NCBI GenBank assembly: GCA_937924505.1
Contig: CALDSR010000079.1
Coordinates: 1-24,093, forward strand
Source: an uncultured Granulosicoccus sp.
GTDB taxonomy: Bacteria > Pseudomonadota > Gammaproteobacteria > Granulosicoccales > Granulosicoccaceae
Direction of reading: 5' to 3'
DNA length: 24,093 nt
The notes beneath the pieces were generated by a model, which did not search any database, had not been told where the DNA came from, and worked only from the letters and a program-made list of their open reading frames with translations. The translations under genes and the position numbers were made by a program. Within the stretch, counting starts at the first letter, position 1. Each line of letters opens with the position of its first letter. Shown here in pieces: positions 8,067 through 16,014 of this stretch.

Positions 8067-8147
8067 ATGTTCGGGATCACACCGCTTTCTGGTGATCTGT
8101 GTGGCTTCAGGTATTTCGGATGTTCACCGGAAAAACGAGGAATCTGA
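8067..8147 (+). CDS. Possible 26-codon small ORF after deoC
   Basis: An ATG directly follows the deoC stop (TGAATG) and has an unusually good ribosome site, GGAGGGG at 8052-8058, 8 nt upstream and inside deoC. It encodes 26 residues beginning MFGITPLSGDLCGF and matches no family I recognise. The signal could be chance, because no conservation can be tested here. Confidence 0.22.
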   Translation: MFGITPLSGDLCGFRYFGCSPEKRGI

Positions 8148-8334
8148 GGCCGCTTCCCTACGGCGTGCGTACCACCGAGCTGATAAACTGAACGACCGAA
8201 TGGTGGGCATACCATGGACCTGTAACTCGTAGGCCTGCATTCGGCATCACTATGACGGTATTGATCGCTGATTTACCTGGTTACCTGTACGCCCGTGCTA
8301 TTCGTACATCAACAACGAAGACTGCTCTTATAAG
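8148..8334 (+). other. Non-coding gap between deoC and the isomerase gene, with candidate sites
   Basis: No convincing gene. It holds a tandem TTACCTGG/TTACCTGT (8273-8288) and an inverted repeat TGTACG (8286-8291) / CGTACA (8303-8308) with an 11-nt spacer, 26 bp before the isomerase ATG. TTGATC at 8261 is a possible -35, without a good -10. The gap is long enough to carry a separate regulated promoter for the downstream genes. Confidence 0.35.
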
Positions 8335-9324
8335 ATGGATACAAATAAACCGCGTTACGCTGCCCGTCTGAACGCCTTTAAAATCGGTGCTGAAAGTTAT
8401 TGGCCAGGCAAGAACCGAATCACGACAATTGATTTATTGTCCAGAGCGGCAACGGTAGATGGATTGAACGCTGTCGATTTTAACTACCCTGATCATTTCG
8501 ATGATTGCACCACAACTGAACTCAAGCAATGCATCGATGATCTGGATATCCATCTCAACGGCATGGCCATGCGCTACTACACCGATCCGGGATACAAGCT
8601 TGGTGGATTTACCAACCCTGACCCACGAGTACGTCAATCTGCCATTGACCTGACTCGACAAGGGATAGACAAACTGTCGGAGCTTGGAGGCTCGTTGATG
8701 ACCTTATGGCTCGGGCAAGACGGATTCGACTATTCCTTCCAGGCCAATTATCAACGGTTATGGGATCACACCCTTGAAGCACTGGCGGTTATTTGCGATC
8801 ACAACAAGAACGTTGATATTTCCCTGGAGTACAAACCCAACGAACCGCGATCCTATTCACTGATGCCGGATGTCGGTAGCAATTTACTCGCCTTGTCAGA
8901 ATTGAACCGGGCTAATACCGGTATCACGCTCGACTTTGCCCACGTTCTGTATGCCGAAGAAATGCCGGCACACGCCGCTGCTATGGTCGGTCGGTTCTCT
9001 CGCTTGCTCGGTGTACATTTGAATGATGGTTACGGAAAGCGTGATGATGGCCTGATGATTGGCAGTGTCCATCCTGTTCAAACGATAGAGCTGTTTGTCG
9101 AAATGAATCGGCTTGACTATAACAGCACCATATATTTTGACACCTTCCCGGATTTATCCGGCCTCGATCCGGTCGCGGAAGCAACCGTGAACGTTGACAT
9201 GGCGAATAAACTATCGGCGATAGCGGATACGCTGACAGACAATGCCGAGCTTCACGCGGCGATTGCCAGGCAAGATGCACCAGCAAGTCAGACAATTGTT
9301 AATCGTGCCTTGTACGGCAATTGA
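8335..9324 (+). CDS. Xylose isomerase-like TIM-barrel sugar isomerase/epimerase
   Basis: 329 residues, a soluble TIM-barrel protein of the xylose-isomerase-like superfamily, which includes xylose isomerase, the RhaI-type L-rhamnose isomerase and ketose 3-epimerases. Motifs and probable metal ligands are SLEYKPNEPR (Glu165), GITLDFAH (Asp200), GVHLNDGYG (His228) and IYFDTFP (Asp269). An Asp as the fourth ligand is closer to RhaI-type isomerases than to tagatose 3-epimerases, which use Glu. Likely reaction: aldose-ketose isomerisation feeding the FGGY kinase further downstream. The exact sugar is not readable. The ribosome site before the ATG is weak, but the start fits the domain and the previous in-frame sequence has no homology. 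It is 85 bp before the aldo-keto reductase gene. Confidence 0.8.
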   Translation: MDTNKPRYAARLNAFKIGAESYWPGKNRITTIDLLSRAATVDGLNAVDFNYPDHFDDCTTTELKQCIDDLDIHLNGMAMRYYTDPGYKLGGFTNPDPRVRQSAIDLTRQGIDKLSELGGSLMTLWLGQDGFDYSFQANYQRLWDHTLEALAVICDHNKNVDISLEYKPNEPRSYSLMPDVGSNLLALSELNRANTGITLDFAHVLYAEEMPAHAAAMVGRFSRLLGVHLNDGYGKRDDGLMIGSVHPVQTIELFVEMNRLDYNSTIYFDTFPDLSGLDPVAEATVNVDMANKLSAIADTLTDNAELHAAIARQDAPASQTIVNRALYGN

Positions 9325-9409
9325 TTGAAATCTCTATTTCTACTCGAATATCGACTTGTTATCAGGTAAATTGATACTTTGTCGGTGAAATTAAAGAGGT
9401 AGCGACACC

Positions 9410-10435
9410 ATGCTTAAAACACGTAATTGGGACCGGCTGGGTAATGGTGGACTTGCGTTTACTGAACTTGGGTTTGGCACCGCGCCGCTGGGCAATCTGT
9501 ACAAGGCCATCTCTGATGAAGAGGCACGTGCGACCTTGGATTTAGCCTGGGAAGGTGGCGTACGATACTTTGACACTTCACCGCTTTACGGCCTTGGCTT
9601 GTCGGAAACACGGCTTAACTCGTTTTTGCGTGACAAGCCGCGAGACGAGTATGTGCTCTCGACTAAAGTCGGACGTCTTATTCAACCATGTGCAGAGGAG
9701 AATCGATCGGGGAAAGGAAAATGGTTTGATGTCCCTTGCCGTCGCGAGCAGTTTGATTATAGCTATGATGGTGTCATGCGGTCTTTGGATCATTCCTTTT
9801 CTCGATTAGGTGTTGATCGCATCGACATTCTGTTTGTACACGATCTGTGTATATTTTCGCATGGTTCCAAAGAAGCTTCTGATATGCGAATAGAAGAGTT
9901 CTTTGGTGGCCGAGGCTATGATGCGCTGGTTTCCCTGAGAGATCAGGGCGTCATCCAGGCTATCGGTGGCGGCGTCAATGAGTGGGAAGTCTGCCAGGCG
10001 CTCGCTGAGCGTGGAGACTTTGATCTGTTTTTGTTGGCCGGTCGCTATACGCTACTTGAGCAAACAGCACTTGACAGCTTCTTGCCACTGTGTGAAAACC
10101 GTGGCATTGGTATCGTCACTGGCGGTCCTTATAATTCCGGGGTTCTGGCCACAGGTGCAAAACCAGGTGCATTTTATAATTACGACCCTGCCCCACAGTC
10201 CATTCTGGACCGAGTTGCGGCAATTGAGAAAATCTGCGCGGATCATGGTGTGCGATTGCTTGATGCTGCTTTTCAGTTCCCTCTACTTCATCCGGCCCAT
10301 GTGTCCGTCATCCCGGGTGGGCAGAGTGCGAATGAGATGACCAGTAATTTGCAAGCGGTCGGTGCTGATATACCGGCGTCCTTGTGGACGGATTTGAAGT
10401 CCGCTGGACTGTTACGCGAAGATGCGCCGACATAA
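9410..10435 (+). CDS. Aldo-keto reductase, aldose (L-fucose/D-threo-aldose) dehydrogenase-like
   Basis: 341 residues with the full AKR catalytic tetrad: Asp55 (YFDTSPLY), Tyr60, Lys86 (LSTKVGR) and His144 (LFVHDL). The overall pattern, with SPLYGLGLSE and the long loop after VGRLIQP, is that of the NAD(P)-linked group that includes D-threo-aldose 1-dehydrogenase (L-fucose dehydrogenase), L-galactose dehydrogenase and pyridoxal 4-dehydrogenase. This group oxidises the anomeric carbon of a sugar to the lactone. FucU nearby would supply the right anomer, which supports a sugar substrate. Reduction of an aldehyde such as acetaldehyde is less likely for this subfamily. AGAGGT lies upstream of the ATG with good spacing. 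No lactonase or sugar-acid dehydratase is found in the window, so an oxidative route would be incomplete here. Confidence 0.84.
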   Translation: MLKTRNWDRLGNGGLAFTELGFGTAPLGNLYKAISDEEARATLDLAWEGGVRYFDTSPLYGLGLSETRLNSFLRDKPRDEYVLSTKVGRLIQPCAEENRSGKGKWFDVPCRREQFDYSYDGVMRSLDHSFSRLGVDRIDILFVHDLCIFSHGSKEASDMRIEEFFGGRGYDALVSLRDQGVIQAIGGGVNEWEVCQALAERGDFDLFLLAGRYTLLEQTALDSFLPLCENRGIGIVTGGPYNSGVLATGAKPGAFYNYDPAPQSILDRVAAIEKICADHGVRLLDAAFQFPLLHPAHVSVIPGGQSANEMTSNLQAVGADIPASLWTDLKSAGLLREDAPT

Positions 10436-10471
10436 AGCTGAACAGGCGCGCGTAGTCTTGGAGAGACCTGT

Positions 10472-11272
10472 ATGACAGAGTGTTTCAAACGGGTATTTCG
10501 TACCAGTAAACCGGTTATCGGAATGGTGCACATCGGCGCATTGCCGGGTACGCCGCTGTTTGACCCGAAACTGGATCTTGTTGCCGCGGCAAGAGCGGAA
10601 TTGCTGGCACTGCAGCGTGCGGGCTTCGACGCTGTGATGTTTGGTAACGAAAATGATCGACCGTATGAATTCAATGTCGATACCGCATCAACCGCGACCA
10701 TGGCAGCCATTATCGGCCAGTTAAAATCGGAGATCACCGTGCCGTTTGGTGTCAATGTACTGTGGGATCCATTGGCCACGGTGGCACTCGGGGCTGCAAC
10801 CGGTGCTCATTTTGTGCGCGAGATTTTCACCGGCGTTTATGCCTCGGACATGGGTACATGGACAACAGATGCTGCCAAGGCCATGCGCTATCGCGAAAGA
10901 CTTGGGCGTTCGGATATGGCCATGCTCTATAACGTATCGGCGGAGTTTGCTTACTCGCTCGATCAACGAACCCTGCCCGACCGAGCACGCAGTGCAGTTT
11001 TTTCGTCAATTCCGGATGCAGTCCTGGTGTCGGGCCAGATTACCGGAGAGGCTGCGGCTATGTCGGAGTTAGCGGCGGTCAAAGCGGCTTTGCCCGATAC
11101 CCCGGTTTTGGCGAATACGGGCGTCAAGCACGATACCATTGCAGAGGTCATGAGCATCGCGGACGGTTGCATCGTCGGCTCTTCTCTGAAAGTCGATGGC
11201 CATACCTGGAATGCAATCGATCCGGAGCGCGCGCGGAGCTTTATGGCCTTGGCTGTTGAGGCGCGTGCATGA
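10472..11272 (+). CDS. BtpA/SgcQ family protein
   Basis: 266-residue TIM-barrel protein of the BtpA/SgcQ family. It is recognised from VIGMVHIGALPGTPLF near the N-terminus, DAVMFGNENDRPY, PFGVNVLWDP, FVREIFTGVYASDMG, LVSGQITG, VLANTGVK and the terminal phosphate-site-like IVGSSLKVDG. BtpA was named in cyanobacteria for a role in photosystem I. E. coli SgcQ is encoded in the sgc sugar operon, and no enzyme activity is firmly established for the heterotroph members. The start has GGAGAG 7 nt upstream. The stop overlaps the next ATG (ATGA), so it is coupled to the M42 gene. The fold suits a phosphosugar aldolase or epimerase, which is inference. Confidence 0.85.
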   Translation: MTECFKRVFRTSKPVIGMVHIGALPGTPLFDPKLDLVAAARAELLALQRAGFDAVMFGNENDRPYEFNVDTASTATMAAIIGQLKSEITVPFGVNVLWDPLATVALGAATGAHFVREIFTGVYASDMGTWTTDAAKAMRYRERLGRSDMAMLYNVSAEFAYSLDQRTLPDRARSAVFSSIPDAVLVSGQITGEAAAMSELAAVKAALPDTPVLANTGVKHDTIAEVMSIADGCIVGSSLKVDGHTWNAIDPERARSFMALAVEARA

Positions 11273-12363
11273 GGGACACCATTAAAAACAACATGATGGA
11301 TCTCATGTTGATACCCGGACTGTCAGGCCATGAAGACCGGGTCAGACGTTCATTGAAACAACGTCTGTCGGAGATTGATATTAAAAGCACCAGCGACCGG
11401 CTGGGCAATTTGCATACGCATTTTCCAGGCAACGGGCCTCGGGTCATGTTGTTCACGCATATGGACCAGCTTGGGTTTGTCGTACGCAAGATCGAGGCAA
11501 ATGGCCTGCTTCGATTGGAACGCGTTGGTGGTGTACCTGAACGCGCCTTGGCTGCACAGAGTGTCTTGATCTGTGTTGCCGAAGGATACGACGTGCCAGG
11601 AATAATCGCCAACAAAAGCCATCATGCCACGGCAGTTGCAGAAAAATATGACGTCACACCCTATGCTGAACTTTATGTCGATACTGGGCACCGCTCCGCC
11701 GAGGCTGTTGAGGCTGCAGGTATTCGTATCGGTCAAGCGGTGGTTTACGCGCCTCATGCGATGGAACTGGCTGATAATAAAATATGCGGTACCGCGATCG
11801 ATGATCGTGCTGGTTGTGCAGTTTTATTGGCACTGGCTGGCGCTTTAAAGGATCGATCCAGCGGCCCACCAGTCGATTTGGCATTTACTGTGTTGGAAGA
11901 ATTCAATTTGCGCGGTGCGCAACCACTCGCCCGGCAATTACAGCCGGATATCGCCATTCAAATTGACCTGATGTTGGCAACAGACACACCTGACATGACC
12001 GCGCGTGGTGATATGGTTCTGGGTGGCGGCCCCGGGATGAGCCTTTTCAGCTTTCATGGTCGCGGCACATTGAATGGTGTCATACCGCATCCCGCCATGG
12101 TGGCCCTTTTTGAGACGACGGCAAATGAGCAAAAAATAACGCTACAGCGCAGCGCGCAATCAGGTGTGCTGACAGATTTGTCCTACGTGCAGCTAACGGG
12201 TAAAGGTGTGGCGTCTATCGACATCGGGTTTCCTGTGCGAGCTTCGCATTCTGCGCGCGAAGTCTGTGATCTGAATGATCTGGTTCAGCTCGCTGAACTA
12301 TTGAAGGCTGCCATTGCAAAAATAGGTTCAGCGTTTTCTCTTGACCGTGATGAGTACACCTGA
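11269..12363 (+). CDS. M42-family metallopeptidase homologue (SgcX/FrvX-like)
   Basis: 364 residues of the M42 glutamyl aminopeptidase/endoglucanase-annotated family. All metal and catalytic positions appear present: His64 and Asp66 (FTHMDQLGF), the bridging Asp in AIDDRAG (178/179), Glu210-Glu211 (VLEEFNLRGA), Asp239 (LATDTPDM) and His327 (ASHSAREV). M42 proteins are cytoplasmic dinuclear metalloenzymes, often large self-compartmentalising oligomers that trim peptides. Homologues within sugar operons (E. coli SgcX and FrvX) have no settled substrate. Here the gene sits between an SgcQ homologue (4-bp ATGA overlap) and an FGGY kinase (TGATG, 1-bp overlap), which ties it to sugar metabolism. 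The intact ligands argue for an active hydrolase or related metal enzyme. Confidence 0.84.
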   Translation: MRDTIKNNMMDLMLIPGLSGHEDRVRRSLKQRLSEIDIKSTSDRLGNLHTHFPGNGPRVMLFTHMDQLGFVVRKIEANGLLRLERVGGVPERALAAQSVLICVAEGYDVPGIIANKSHHATAVAEKYDVTPYAELYVDTGHRSAEAVEAAGIRIGQAVVYAPHAMELADNKICGTAIDDRAGCAVLLALAGALKDRSSGPPVDLAFTVLEEFNLRGAQPLARQLQPDIAIQIDLMLATDTPDMTARGDMVLGGGPGMSLFSFHGRGTLNGVIPHPAMVALFETTANEQKITLQRSAQSGVLTDLSYVQLTGKGVASIDIGFPVRASHSAREVCDLNDLVQLAELLKAAIAKIGSAFSLDRDEYT

Positions 12364-13853
12364 TGGCCTATACACTCGGTATTGATATTGGGACCTATGA
12401 AACCAAAGGGGTTCTTGTTGACGAGAACGGTCAAATACAAGCTCAAGCAGCGCGTGCGCATCAGATGCTTGTTCCTGAACCCGGTTGGGCAGAACATCGA
12501 CCAGAAGAGGATTGGTGGGGTGACTTTGTGTATGTTTGCCAAACTCTATTGAAAGACAGTAGTATCGATCCAACTGATATCAAAGCGGTAGCCTGCAGCG
12601 CTATTGGGCCATGCATGCTTCCCGTGGATGAAGGCGGCAAGCCGTTAATGAACGGTGTGCTTTACGGGGTCGACGGGCGCGCAGAGGTTGAGGTACGAGC
12701 GCTCACGGAACGTATCGGTGAATCGGTCATAATCGAGCGTTGTGGCAATGCCTTGACCTCACAATCGGTCGGACCGAAAATCTTGTGGCTGAAAAATCAA
12801 CGACCTGAGGTATATGCAAAAACCGCACATATACTGACGTCGACCAGTTTTCTGGTGCAACGGCTCACCGGTGAGGTCGTGATTGACCACTACACAGCTG
12901 CCAATTTTGCGCCTCTATATGATGTCAGCAAACAGGATTGGGTCGATGACCTGGCTGGGGATATTATTGCGCTTGACAAGCTACCACGCTTGCTGTGGTC
13001 AAACGACATTGCTGGCAATATAACAGACGCTGCTGCGAAGGCTACCGGCCTCGTTAAAGGGACGCCCGTTACGACAGGTACGATTGATGCGGCGGCTGAG
13101 GCTTTGTCCGTTGGTATGGTGAAGCCAGGTGACATGATGATGATGTATGGATCAACCATATTCATTATTTTACGTACTCATGATCGAGTCGCCGATCCAC
13201 GTCTTTGGTATGCGCCCTGGCTCTTTGAAGGTGAACATGCATCCATGGCCGGATTGGCAACCTCAGGCACACTAACGCACTGGTTCCGTGATCAATTTGC
13301 CAAGGATCTGGATTCGCAGGCTGCGTTTTCAGCGCTTGCAGCAGAGGCCGCAACTGCACCACCGGGTGCTAATGGGTTGTTGATGCTGCCCTATTTTTCC
13401 GGTGAGCGTACTCCTATTCATGATGTGCATGCCAAAGGTGCGCTATTTGGAATGAACCTGACTCATACACGTGGCGATATCTATCGAGCTTTGATCGAGG
13501 GAATCGCCCATGGGACACGGCACGTCAGCGATACCTTTGCCGAAGTCGGACAATCGCCCTCGCGTCTACTGGCCGTTGGGGGTGGAACGCGCAACGCATT
13601 GTGGTTACAAGCAACTTCGGATATTACCGGGCTGGATCAAATTGTTTGCAAACATACAACCGGGGCCAGCTATGGAGATGCGTTCCTGGCTGCATTGGCA
13701 GCAGGAATTGTTGATCGCTCCGACATCAGCCATTGGAACCCACCATCCAGTATTGTTAGCGCGATGCCCCACCCCGAATACGATCGAAACCACGCTCTTT
13801 TTCGTAGACTTTATGAGCAAACCAAAGATATTGCCAAAGAGCTAAGCCATTAG
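12363..13853 (+). CDS. FGGY-family carbohydrate kinase (xylulokinase-like)
   Basis: 496 residues, two-domain actin-fold sugar kinase. ATP/phosphate loop GIDIGTYETKG (6-16); substrate-site YGVDGRA with Asp104; GTIDAAAEAL with the probable catalytic base Asp242; PYFSGERTPIHD (343-354); adenosine motif GGGTRNALW (406-414). The family phosphorylates ketoses such as xylulose, ribulose or rhamnulose, as well as glycerol and erythritol. Sequence features lean to xylulokinase-like members, but specificity inside FGGY cannot be settled by motifs. It begins on the last base of the M42 gene stop (TGATG) and ends the plus-strand unit. The product of the TIM-barrel isomerase three genes upstream is its most natural substrate. 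It converges on the ABC permease gene with a 40-bp gap and no clear terminator. Confidence 0.88.
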   Translation: MAYTLGIDIGTYETKGVLVDENGQIQAQAARAHQMLVPEPGWAEHRPEEDWWGDFVYVCQTLLKDSSIDPTDIKAVACSAIGPCMLPVDEGGKPLMNGVLYGVDGRAEVEVRALTERIGESVIIERCGNALTSQSVGPKILWLKNQRPEVYAKTAHILTSTSFLVQRLTGEVVIDHYTAANFAPLYDVSKQDWVDDLAGDIIALDKLPRLLWSNDIAGNITDAAAKATGLVKGTPVTTGTIDAAAEALSVGMVKPGDMMMMYGSTIFIILRTHDRVADPRLWYAPWLFEGEHASMAGLATSGTLTHWFRDQFAKDLDSQAAFSALAAEAATAPPGANGLLMLPYFSGERTPIHDVHAKGALFGMNLTHTRGDIYRALIEGIAHGTRHVSDTFAEVGQSPSRLLAVGGGTRNALWLQATSDITGLDQIVCKHTTGASYGDAFLAALAAGIVDRSDISHWNPPSSIVSAMPHPEYDRNHALFRRLYEQTKDIAKELSH

Positions 13854-13893
13854 TGACATTCGAGCTCGGCACACCAATATGGACTGAGAGTGA

Positions 13894-14808
13894 CTACTTG
13901 ACCGCACCTGCAGCCATACCCTTGATAATGTATTTTTCAAGAAATATCGCCACGATGATCAAAGGTAAAATAGCTGCCGAAGATAACGCCGCCATTGACC
14001 ACCAATTTATTCCTTGAGAGCCGGTCTGTGATGCCACCATGACCGGGAGCGTTGTCGCGTTTGTCGCCGTCAAGAGCGCGGCAAAAAAATATTCATTCCA
14101 ACATAAAACCAACGATAAAATAAAGGCGGCGACCATACCAGGCAATGCTATGGGCAACACGATTTGTACGAATGCGCCCCACACACCCAAGCCATCAACC
14201 AACGCGGCCTCTTCAAGTTCAATGGGTATGCCGTGAAATTGATCGCGCATGATCCAGATAACTATCGGCAACACCATCAGCGTGTATAAGAGTATCAAAC
14301 CAATTCGGCTATCGAGTAAAGCCAGTGACTTGTACAGCACCAGAAAAGGCAAGGCCAACACAACCGGTGGCAATATCATCTGACTCAGAAAAAAGAAAGA
14401 AATGTCCGAGTTCCTCATAAAGCCAAATCGATAACTGAAGCGTGAAAGACCGTAAGCTGCCAATGAACCTAGAACGACCGCCAGTAACGACGATGAAAGG
14501 GACACGATTGTTGAGTTCCAGAATCGTTTGAAAAATTCCTCACGCACGGTAGACACTTCACCGATAAGCCGGGGAGAAATTCCTATTGATTCCCAACCCT
14601 TCCAGCGTGGTGTGAAATCCCACCAGGGGACCATATTTCCGCGCATGACGTCCGGCGCAAGTTTGAATGATGTGGTGAGTGTCCAGTAAATAGGAAACAG
14701 ACAGATCACTGCCCAGATCACAAGAGCGGTATAAATCGCTACTCTACTCGTCCACCACTTGCCTCTGGCGTGATGCACGGGCTCATGGTCCTTGAAAATG
14801 GCTGTCAT
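13894..14808 (-). CDS. Carbohydrate ABC transporter permease, MalG type
   Basis: 304 residues from the ATG at 14808, which overlaps the upstream permease stop as ATGA and has GGAG 8 nt before it. The frame opens further to a TTG at 14826, which is less likely. This is an inner-membrane permease of a CUT1 sugar importer, with six predicted membrane segments. The cytoplasmic EAA loop that docks on the ATPase is visible as ELEEAALVDGLGVWGAF followed by VLPIALPG. The N-terminal hydrophobic segment is CLFPIYWTLTTSFK, typical of MalG-like subunits. It is the last gene of the binding protein-permease-permease unit. Confidence 0.9.
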   Translation of the reverse strand: MTAIFKDHEPVHHARGKWWTSRVAIYTALVIWAVICLFPIYWTLTTSFKLAPDVMRGNMVPWWDFTPRWKGWESIGISPRLIGEVSTVREEFFKRFWNSTIVSLSSSLLAVVLGSLAAYGLSRFSYRFGFMRNSDISFFFLSQMILPPVVLALPFLVLYKSLALLDSRIGLILLYTLMVLPIVIWIMRDQFHGIPIELEEAALVDGLGVWGAFVQIVLPIALPGMVAAFILSLVLCWNEYFFAALLTATNATTLPVMVASQTGSQGINWWSMAALSSAAILPLIIVAIFLEKYIIKGMAAGAVK

Positions 14809-15905
14809 GCCGGGCGCTCCATCCAACGGCTGACAAATTTGAGCAGCGCCGTTACAAAAATAATGATCAAGATCAAATATACGATTGCCAGCAGCGTCCC
14901 GTAACCGACGTTCGATCGATCTCGGTACTCTCGAAATATGAAGCTGGTAACACTGTCAGTGGCACCCCCTGGCCCACCGGAGGTGACATTGATGATGATA
15001 TCCGCCAGTTTCAGTTTGAAGATGATACGAATAACAATAGCCGTGACTGACACTGGCAACATCAGTGGGAATATCACTTCTTTGAAACTTTGCCAACCGG
15101 TAGCGCCATCGACCTTCGACGCTTCGATGATTTCGCTTGGCAGAGCCTGTAAGCCGGCGAGTAGCATGATCATCATAAACGGTATGAACGTCCAGGCATC
15201 CATTGCCATGATCATGAATCGGGCAATTTCGGGTGTGCCAAAAAAGCTTGGCTCGACCCCGATGTCTCGCAATAGTCGTGAGATCGGACCAAAACGTACC
15301 TCCAACATCGACTTGCCAATCATCCACGACACTGCAACCGGGCTTAACATCAATGGCAACAGAAATACGACACGAAAAAATTTACGCGCTCGAATGTGTG
15401 CATTTAAAAGTAGCGCCAATCCAAATGCAATCACGTATTCGACACTGACGGCCAACACGTAGTAGACCATGTTCTTCAGGGCGTTCCAGTAGAACTCGTC
15501 GTTCCACATCTCTTTCAGATTTGACCAACCGTTCGGTTGAGGTCCACGCGGAGAAGCAAGATTCCAATCGGTAAACGAGATATAGAGTGCAAATAAAAGT
15601 GGAAACACAACCATACTGATGACAAACAACGCGGCAGGGAGAACAAATAATGTCCGCTTGCCTTTCTCTCCATTGACAATGACCTGGGACGCACACAGAG
15701 CGGTCGCCCAGAGCATATACGCGTAGAGCACGGGTCTCCAGGACTCGAAGCCGATGCTTACCCGTTCCGTTTCATAGGCAAATTGCCATAAGGCAAGTGC
15801 AAAGCCCAATAGGGCAGTACCCCATACCAGTGACTTGCCGAGACGTTTTCGTTTGTCGGAAATGTTATCAGCGGTGACGGTGTGCAGAAGGTCGCCTTCG
15901 ATCAT
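14805..15905 (-). CDS. Carbohydrate ABC transporter permease, MalF type
   Basis: 366 residues. The EAA loop is EIIEASKVDGATGWQSF followed by VIFPLMLPVS. The N-terminal part has extra hydrophobic segments (about residues 28-46, 60-75 and 88-112) before the six-helix core, as in MalF-like partners and longer than the usual 290-300 residues. It forms the heterodimeric channel with the following permease, whose start overlaps its stop by 4 bp. The start at 15905 (ATG) has only a weak ribosome site, GGGCTAG, but suits the predicted topology. It follows the binding-protein gene after 109 bp containing a hairpin. Confidence 0.9.
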   Translation of the reverse strand: MIEGDLLHTVTADNISDKRKRLGKSLVWGTALLGFALALWQFAYETERVSIGFESWRPVLYAYMLWATALCASQVIVNGEKGKRTLFVLPAALFVISMVVFPLLFALYISFTDWNLASPRGPQPNGWSNLKEMWNDEFYWNALKNMVYYVLAVSVEYVIAFGLALLLNAHIRARKFFRVVFLLPLMLSPVAVSWMIGKSMLEVRFGPISRLLRDIGVEPSFFGTPEIARFMIMAMDAWTFIPFMMIMLLAGLQALPSEIIEASKVDGATGWQSFKEVIFPLMLPVSVTAIVIRIIFKLKLADIIINVTSGGPGGATDSVTSFIFREYRDRSNVGYGTLLAIVYLILIIIFVTALLKFVSRWMERPA

Positions 15906-15965
15906 GATCGTAAAACGCTAGCCCTTAATCTCACGCAAAAGTATGCAGGATGCCTGGATGCAGTT

Positions 15966-15990
15966 GAAAAGAGTGCGACAGACGCCGCAC
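15966..15990 (-). terminator. Intercistronic hairpin between binding protein and permease genes
   Basis: Reading the minus strand, GTGCGGC (15984-15990) pairs with GTCGCAC (15973-15979) over a 4-nt loop: seven pairs including one G-U. TCTTTTC follows (15966-15972). It is short and has a broken U-run, so I read it as a leaky terminator or 3'-end stabiliser that would keep binding-protein mRNA more abundant than permease mRNA, as known for malE-malF type operons. Confidence 0.5.
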
Positions 15991-16014
15991 CCATTTCAGA
16001 ACCAACGATAAGGA

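Noticed and set aside
8050..8232. 60-codon frame overlapping the deoC end
   Set aside because: Its start lies inside the GC-rich ribosome-site sequence and has no site of its own. The product resembles nothing known.
8273..8288. Tandem TTACCTGG/TTACCTGT as a possible microsatellite or CRISPR remnant
   Set aside because: Only two units of 8 bp, with no spacer structure. At most an operator detail.
9360..9376. TATCA...TGATA inverted repeat before the AKR gene
   Set aside because: Five-base arms in A/T-rich sequence are expected by chance, and no promoter lines up with them.
14938..15462. 174-codon plus-strand frame opposite the MalF-type permease
   Set aside because: It is antisense to a gene with clear permease motifs, and its Thr/Ile/Met-rich composition is what a reversed membrane protein gene gives.
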